A stretch of DNA of 64,000 nt. It comes from Hericium rajendrae (Eukaryota; Basidiomycota; Agaricomycetes; Russulales; Hericiaceae). Shown one piece after another: positions 57,702 to 64,000 of the stretch. The first letter of the stretch is position 1. Every line of letters begins with the position of its first letter. The stretch lies in the NCBI GenBank assembly GCA_033439255.1, contig CM065881.1:2914001-2978000 (forward strand), written 5' to 3'. The notes below the pieces were generated by a model. That model searched no databases and was not told the DNA's origin. It saw only the letters and a program-made list of their open reading frames with translations. The translations under genes were made by a program, and so were the position numbers.

Positions 57702-59056
57702 ATGACTACCGTGACTTCCACAGATACCGCGCCCGCGCCCGAGCCTGCCGCTGTACCTCTGCCAAGCAGCCCACCGCCAGAACCCGCAACAGCAGCGGTT
57801 GCGCCAGCCGAACCTGCGTCTGCGCCGAAGGCAGCTGTAGAGACAGAGGCGAAGCCCTTGGAAACGCCGGTGCCGACAGCGACAAAGGAGGAGGAGGAGG
57901 AGCCGCAGAACGCCCTGACGAAGAAGTTCACGGAGCAGGAGTGGGAGGCGTTGAAGGAATTCCGCGTATGTGCACCGTCTTCGTCTAACCGCGGGCCTTC
58001 AGGCTGACTTAAAGATAGAAAGAGCTGCCTGAAATATTCGCGAGTGCCTATGATTCGAAGGCGGACGCTAAAACGACCGCGATACAACTTTGGGGCGTAA
58101 GTATCGATCCGAACGGCGGCACGAAGGATGCGAGGGCAAGCGTAATCCTCATGAAATGGCTGAGAGCTCGGTATGCTTCTTTCACCCGTCTTTCTCGCTG
58201 CTTGTTCATATTGAGTGGACTGCTACATAGCAATCTGAACGTCGCGGAGGCGAAGACCATGATGATCGCCACCCTCCGTTGGCGCGACGAGTTTAAAGTC
58301 GACGAGGCACTGAAGGAGGAGTTTCCCGAAGAGGTGTTTGGTAGGCTAGGGCATGTTTTTGGGAAAGACAAGGATGGACGACCAATTACGTGGGTCGCAG
58401 ATACGAATGTGGCTGTCGTCGAGCGGATACTAACGTGCTTCTGCGCAGATATAACCTTTACGGCGCGAATAAGGATCTCAAGGCCGTCTTCGGGGACGTT
58501 CAGCGTTTCCTTCGGTATGCTGCCGTTCTTTCTTACTTTTGGTTCTCTGTTGACAGGCTATGCTCGCGACACCTAGCTGGCGCATCAAGCTCATGGAAGA
58601 AGGCATCAAAGACATAGATTTCGAAACCGTTGACCAAATGATACAAGTACACGGTATGTCAACGGCCGTACTACACTACAACTAATTACTAATTTTTGCC
58701 GCAGATTATGAAGGCGTGAGCATGCGCAGTCGAGACGAGAACTCGAAGAATGCCGCCTCTGAGGCGAGCAGCATCTTCGGCAGCCACTACCCGGAATTCC
58801 TCGTACGTCCGCTTTCTCTTCCGTCCCGTTATCCCTCGACTGAAAGCCTGTTTTTCAGTATTCAAAGCTATTCGTCAATGTCCCGGGGCTCATGACATGG
58901 ATCTTCTGGATCTTCAGGGTCATTGTGCCCTCCGCTACCTTTGCCAAGATGAAGGTCGTCGGCAGCGGGCCAACAGCGATTGGCAAGGAGATGTTGCCGC
59001 TCGTTCCGAAAGATCAGCTGCCAAAGCGATATGGTGGAGATGCAGAGCCGTTCTGA
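57702..59056 (+). CDS. SFH5: Sfh5-like Sec14/CRAL-TRIO phosphatidylinositol transfer protein
   Basis: About seven exons encode roughly 340-350 residues. The N-terminus is a Pro/Ala/Glu-rich disordered stretch of about 70 residues. Next come ALTKKFTEQEWEALKEFRKE and ILMKWLRARNLNVAEAKTMM, the CRAL-TRIO N-domain, then the lipid-binding domain: VFGKDKDGRPITYNLYGANK, VHDYEGVSMRSRDENSKNAA, and LFVNVPGLMTWIFWIFRVIV. It ends KDQLPKRYGGDAEPF. These match Sfh5, a Sec14 homologue at ER-plasma membrane contacts; the yeast protein is known to bind heme while related members move phosphatidylinositol. Introns are 50-60 bases with good borders. Confidence 0.9.
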
Positions 59057-59367
59057 GCACTCCTCTGACTGGTAAGCTCTGTATTTATCCAGTTTTTAGT
59101 TTATTCTGATGACTTCCATTCGAGTAGCACCAGCATCTTCCTTCTCTTCTGTTGACACTTGCCAGTTTGATTGAAATCTTTGTGTGTCAGTTGTCCTTGT
59201 GGTCTTTCTTCATGCTGTAAATCAGTTTTCCTTTCTCTAGACTCTGATGGCCTTATGCATACCATGACACTGTTTCAGTTATCCTTTGTGATACTTTCTT
59301 ATATATATGAATTCAAATACTCAGATTCAGTACTATGTACATATATACAAAGTTAGGATGCTTTTCT
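59057..59367. other. AT-rich gap at the edge of the low-GC block
   Basis: About 310 bases. Base composition changes here from the GC-rich background to the strongly AT-rich block. It should hold the 3' untranslated regions of two convergent genes. No feature recognised. Confidence 0.35.
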
Positions 59368-62300
59368 CTAAGGCAACACTGCTTCATCTTGTGTAACTGC
59401 TGTTGGTGATTCTAATTCTTTTGTTAAATTGATATCTTGTGCTTTGCCATCTAGAAGGAGAAATCTTAGAGTTTGCACTATGTTTGTAGATGTAGGCTTA
59501 CCATCTGTTTCAGAAGCTAAAATATTTGAAGTATGACAATAAGATGAAATCAAATTATTCACAACACCAGAAGATGAACCATCAATCAGATCTGATGATG
59601 GCAAAGGAGATAAATAATTATTATTGTCAAAATTGATCTGAGTTGATGATGTAGAGATATCATATGAACCACTAGTCATTGTAATGATTGTAGATACTTG
59701 ATCACAATGAACATGATCAAACATTGTTTGTTGATCCAATTGAGTATCTTTTTGTAGGATATTTTCAAGAATTAGGTCTACTATGCTAGACAACCAATTG
59801 TTCAGAATCTCAAAATTATTATATATCATATTTTCATCCATCTGAAACAATTCTGTTACTCTAGCATTCAATGATATTAACTTGAAGCTGTTTTCATCTT
59901 CATCTTCATCTTCATCACTATTATACAATAAAGAAACATCATAGCATTGATGCTTAAAAGCTTCATAGCTTAATAATTGACCATCATTGATTCTATCATT
60001 ATCTTTCAATTTATCCTCATATTTAGATTGATTTTTATCAATAATAGTTGTATTATTCAATCTTTGATTGAGCTGAACTTTGTCAATCATAAATGCATGT
60101 ACTTATTCTTCCTTTATTTGAATGTAATCTTTATTTGAATGTATATCTCCATCTTGGCTTGGTGGCCATGGATCATCATAAGGCATTATTGGAGCAGAAT
60201 TCTCATGAAAGATAGATGTGACAATATGTGACATAAATATAAATATGATTTCAGGTAGAGCTTCAGGAAAATCATAAATAAAGCCTCTATCTATATCATA
60301 CCATTCATGAACTCTTTCAGTAAGTGCAAAAATTTGATCTGGATCAATACAGCCATCAGTATCAAGTCCATGAATATCAAGCCATTCATAATATGTATGA
60401 TCAGCTTCGTGAGCTTGAAGTGGATTCAAAAACTCCACATTAATTTTTTCAAGTTTGATCTTTTTAAAAATAGTAGCTAAAGTCTCAATAGCAATTTTTT
60501 TTCATTTCTGAGAGTTCTGCCCACCAATGAATTAATATAGTTTTTACATGAAGAAGCTGAAAGTCTTTAGTAATTATAAGCATTGTTAGCAAAATTGCAT
60601 CTTCTGAGATAGTTGCTATCCAGCTTCTGATTGGAATGGAGGAAAATATACTAGTATAACGTACTGAGTGACAGTGCTTATGGCTTATAAATGACAAAAA
60701 TTCAATGAAGTATCTTTGCATTCTATCTGAGAATATTCCACATTCTAGATTTGCAGGATAAATTATATGCAAAACATTATGTATGTCTATTAAATCATGC
60801 TCTGATATTGCATAATTATGCAAATTTGTAAAGGTATCATATAATAGTTGCATAGTATTTGAGAGATGAGCAGTATTGATAAGCTCATAAATATCAATAG
60901 ATGGATTGCTAGGACACCAATGACATATACATATTGTAAGCAAGTTGAATTGCTCTGAGTCAAAATTTAAAGCATAGAGATCTATATCTAGAATTTGATT
61001 CAAAGCTTGAGATTGCAGGAAAAAATAATCTAAGATTAGTTTGAGTATAGGTATCTTGAAATTTGATACTTCATCTTGCAAAAGATTGTCCACAATCTCA
61101 GTTGAACAGAATCTTTTAATATAAGCATATTGCAACTCTATATTTAGATGTGTTCCTAGTGGTTCAGTTGTACTTTCACCTTTATTTATATAGGCTTGTT
61201 CATTCAAATGTTTCAATGTATTAAAAATAGAGTTGACCCAAGATGCAAGCTTGTCTTGTTTCAGGCTATTAAGTTCCTCTCTAATTTTTTCAAGAAGGAT
61301 CTCTTCCTTTTTTTGATTATTCCATGAACAAGCATAAGTCTCATCATATCTAGCATAGCCCTTTTTAAAGCCATCATGTCTTGATTTCAGATCATCTAGC
61401 TCTTTTATATAATGCAATAATTGCTGAAATCTGACCCTTACATATTTTGCCAGCTCCTTATACTCATTCAATAGTGCCCATATAGCAAGAGCTCTAGTAT
61501 GAGAGAAAATTAGAGTCAATCTCACATTGGAGGAGTCAACATGATTGGACATATTTATAATAGTGGTTGCTGTGGAGACTGGAAAACAAAGTGTCCATTT
61601 TTGATCTGATATAACCTGATTCATTTCTGTGGTTAAAATGCATATGTTCACCAAAGAGGAAGTTGCTCTCTGCACTCCTACGTCTGTCCAAACATTGCAA
61701 CTCTGAAGAAACTGTGAAATATGCTGTCTTAGATTATGTTTTCGAAGCAATTCAAGGATTATCAACTTTGGATCAACCACTTGTGATGACGATAGATAGC
61801 CTTGGATTCCATCAATAAATGTGTGCATATTTGTATCTTCAGTCAGAGAAGATAATGTCCACGACAATGCCCTGACGTCCTGGTCAGTGCTCCGAAGCGC
61901 CGAGGTTATAGCAACATCAGAGCGCCTGCTGGCCAAATTCTTATCAGGATCCGTAGGCATCTTCTGCTTCTTCACAGCAGCATATATAAATGGCCACACC
62001 AGCTGCTTCAGATACCAGAGAGCAGCGGACAAAGGTGTCTCATACGGACAGCTGAGTATGACGAGCGGTGCAATGCTCGTGACAGTGTATATAGCCAGAT
62101 AGATGAACAGCACAATCAGAACCATCAGAGCAACAGGACCATTGAACGGCGCGATATACTGCTGAATGCCCGCGATGAACAAGAACAGAGACACGTGCAG
62201 CAGCAGGGGCACGCCCTCCACGATCGCGTCCACGCAGGACTGCTCGATGCCATAGAAGAGGAACGCGCGGATGCGCGCGCGCTGGTGCGGCGCCGCGTGA

Positions 62301-62885
62301 CGTTCGACGGCATGCAGGTAGTTGCGCGCCCAGCCCTGGATCAGCGTCGCACAGAGCGCACAGAGGAGGCTCAGCAGCAGGCTCAGGAACCAGAGCACGT
62401 TGACGCGCAGCGCGTAGCTCGGGACCGGCGGATTGATGTTGGCATTGAAGGGAGGCACTGGCGCTTGCGAGTGGTTGGACATGGCGGAGAGCTGCAGGGA
62501 GATCTGCGCTAGGATGGCGGTCGTCGTGGTCGATTGGTCCTCCTGGAATAGCTTCGAGCTCTCGACGAGGAAGGCAGTGACGACGGCGGAGAAAAGACCC
62601 GCCTGGCCACGTATAATCGCAAGAGGATGCGATCAATCACTTGATCGACAAACGGTCAGAAAGAAGCTGGCAACGCACGAAGATGAGAATGCCGTCCATA
62701 TCGCCCTTCCAGCTCTCGACCAGGGCTCGGTCATACTTCTCGGTCGGGTTGATATAGACGGACCAGATCTTAGCGGAGCTCTCACCGTAGTCTACGTGAG
62801 GCTCTATTGACATGATGGTGAGGATATGGCGTGTGCTTTCTCATGTCGAAGTCGGCTGCTTACCTTTAGTTGCGTCGTCTTTCAT
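59368..62885 (-). CDS. DUF6535 membrane protein with AT-rich 3' two thirds; frame interrupted
   Basis: The 5' part (62885 to about 61850) has normal GC. It encodes MKDDATKEPHVDYGESSAKI, then YDRALVESWKGDMDGILIFA and GLFSAVVTAFLVESSKLFQE across two introns, and several transmembrane helices (VLWFLSLLLSLLCALCATLI, HVSLFLFIAGI, ALMVLIVLFIYLAIYTV): the DUF6535 domain. The helical region after it (RALSWTLSSLTEDTNMHTFI) also fits proteins of this group, but from about 61820 the DNA turns AT-rich. The frame stays open to 60485. There a run of eight A residues shifts the frame: one A fewer would continue it into a further open stretch down to 60106. A single TAA at 60103-60105 then separates that from an in-phase stretch ending at 59368. 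Either a recently broken gene of about 1,100 residues or two adjacent genes. Function unknown. Confidence 0.65.
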
Positions 62886-63778
62886 TTGGAGGTTTAAAGT
62901 CGTGACTAGACTCGATGTCGAGAAGAAGACGAGATTTGGGTTTGGCAAGGCAGGAGACAAAACGCACTATCACGGGAGGAAGGCGAATGAGAAAAAGGTC
63001 AGTGCCGGGATGCTCGGAAGTCGGGATGAAGAACTGATGAAGACGGCTCTGGGGCTACGTGGGCCACGTACATAGCTTCTCAAACCAAATAATGCAGAAT
63101 GTCCCTCAACTTGGAAGCACCGCATCCGTCGCGCCGGCCAGAACCCTTGCTTGCTAAGATAATGGCCCCAACTTCCCAGTGCTGATGCTACGTTCAGCGT
63201 GAGCCATGCGATCAAAGCAACGCGGCGCAAAATGCAAATGCCACAAGTCAACGAATATATACGCAGAGAAAGTCTGAGCGGAGGTTGCTGTCGCGGTCTT
63301 TGCGGAGTAGGAAATAGTCGCGGTCGCTGCAGATACTATGACCGTAGGCCTCCGTAGGCCCGGCAAGGCCTCAATTTCGGGGATGGGAGAAGTGTGGGAG
63401 GAGCCCTTGCAAGCAAGGGATCTTGGGCGTTAACCGTTCCTTATCGCTTGCTGTCCTAGACGGATCCGAGCTCAAAGTATCTCCCATAATTACAACAGTG
63501 ATCTACAGATAACAAGACAGTGAATCGTGATGCGACAGCCGCAGGGGCGTGTATGAAAATGCAAATGCAAAGCGGAAAGAAACCATCATCCCAGAAAGAA
63601 CAAGAAAAGGAAAAGTCATGGTCGGAGGTCAGGAGTAACAACAGGTGCCGTGTCTATGGAATATATAGTCCGAGGGTTATTACAGAAAAGACAAACTCGA
63701 CGCCCAACAAAATTCGGTCTACACACTGGTACATTTTGCGCCGCGCAGCAGCAGGATAACGAGACGAAAGCGAACCGC
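62886..63778. other. Intergenic region between two minus-strand genes
   Basis: About 890 bases. It should contain the DUF6535 promoter (near 62890-63100) and the 3' untranslated region of the right-edge gene. Short tandem phrases (GTAGGCCTCCGTAGGCCC near 63345) are present. No gene, RNA or mobile element is supported. Confidence 0.3.
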
Positions 63779-64000
63779 TCACGGCGCGGAAAAACTACTC
63801 TCGCTTCCAACCGTCAGCGCATACTCATGCTTGAGCGGATCCCAGCTCTCCGCCCAACTCGGCACAGCTCTACGCCCCCTCGCGCTTGCACGGATCGCAT
63901 GCGGGTTTCCAAACGCCGGTGGCGGCGGCACCAGCGGTGAGCGCAGCAATGGATTGCTATAAACAAATCGTCAGCCATGAATACAGATATGTGGAAGGGC
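63779..64000 (-). CDS. Last exon of an unidentified protein (partial)
   Basis: On the minus strand a splice acceptor (GTTTATAG, with GCTGAC as branch point about 20 bases before) is followed by an exon from 63956 to 63779. It ends AVPSWAESWDPLKHEYALTV, then a Gly/Ser-rich SSFSAP terminus and TGA. Upstream in the exon is a Pro-rich stretch (VPPPPAFGNPHAIRASARG). The rest of the gene is outside the window. The sequence is clean and in frame but too short to assign a family. Confidence 0.5.

Noticed and set aside
59100-61850. AT-rich block as a mobile element or organelle insertion
   Set aside because: No terminal repeats, target-site duplication, transposase or mitochondrial gene was seen, and the block is in frame with the DUF6535 coding sequence.

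Overview
This window is nuclear DNA from a fungus, most likely a wood-decay agaricomycete (Basidiomycota, perhaps Polyporales). Almost every gene is split by many short GT-AG introns of about 50-60 bases, and genes are packed on both strands with gaps of a few hundred bases. Coding DNA is GC-rich. Marker genes fit this: a subfamily C GH45 endoglucanase very close to that of Phanerochaete, a DUF6535 membrane protein, and basidiomycete-style histones. No rRNA, tRNA, CRISPR array or intact transposon was recognised. Gene spans below run from start codon to stop codon and include introns; internal exon borders were read by eye.

Region 1 (1-9.6 kb): the N-terminus of a minus-strand protein with a SUMO-interacting-type motif, a class III aminotransferase, and a long UFD4/TRIP12-type HECT ubiquitin ligase. 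Region 2 (9.7-27.5 kb): four members of one FAD-linked oxidoreductase family. Two look intact (10.3-12.1 kb minus, 23.6-25.4 kb plus), one has lost its middle (26.0-27.5 kb) and one is a short relic (9.8-10.1 kb). Between them lie unrelated genes: splicing factor Rds3/PHF5A, a PB1 protein with several ZZ fingers, the GH45 enzyme, a DHHC palmitoyltransferase, a dual-specificity phosphatase and Mediator subunit Med4.

Region 3 (27.7-45.7 kb) is mostly housekeeping: a CLC chloride channel, an unrecognised acidic protein, farnesyltransferase beta, MMS19, a NDUFAF7-type methyltransferase, an EEF1AKMT4-like methyltransferase, a TMEM14 protein and a PQ-loop membrane protein. Region 4 (45.7-53.2 kb): a divergent histone H4/H3 pair flanked by direct copies of a segment from the 3' end of the PQ-loop gene, then Kei1, a class II eIF4E-like protein and PAF1. 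Region 5 (53.5-64 kb): a decayed SRPK-like kinase next to a protease-like scrap, a membrane-anchored aspartic protease, a Sec14/Sfh5 lipid-transfer protein, a DUF6535 gene whose 3' two thirds are strikingly AT-rich, and the last exon of a gene that runs off the right edge.

No co-regulated pathway cluster is evident. Themes that recur are protein turnover and modification (UFD4, PB1/ZZ, farnesylation, palmitoylation), transcription and chromatin (Med4, PAF1, H3/H4) and lipid/membrane biology (Kei1, Sfh5). The most unusual parts are the DUF6535 gene with its internal base-composition switch, the duplicated flanks around the histone pair, the altered H3 tail spacing, and the oxidoreductase family with its 14-base exon.
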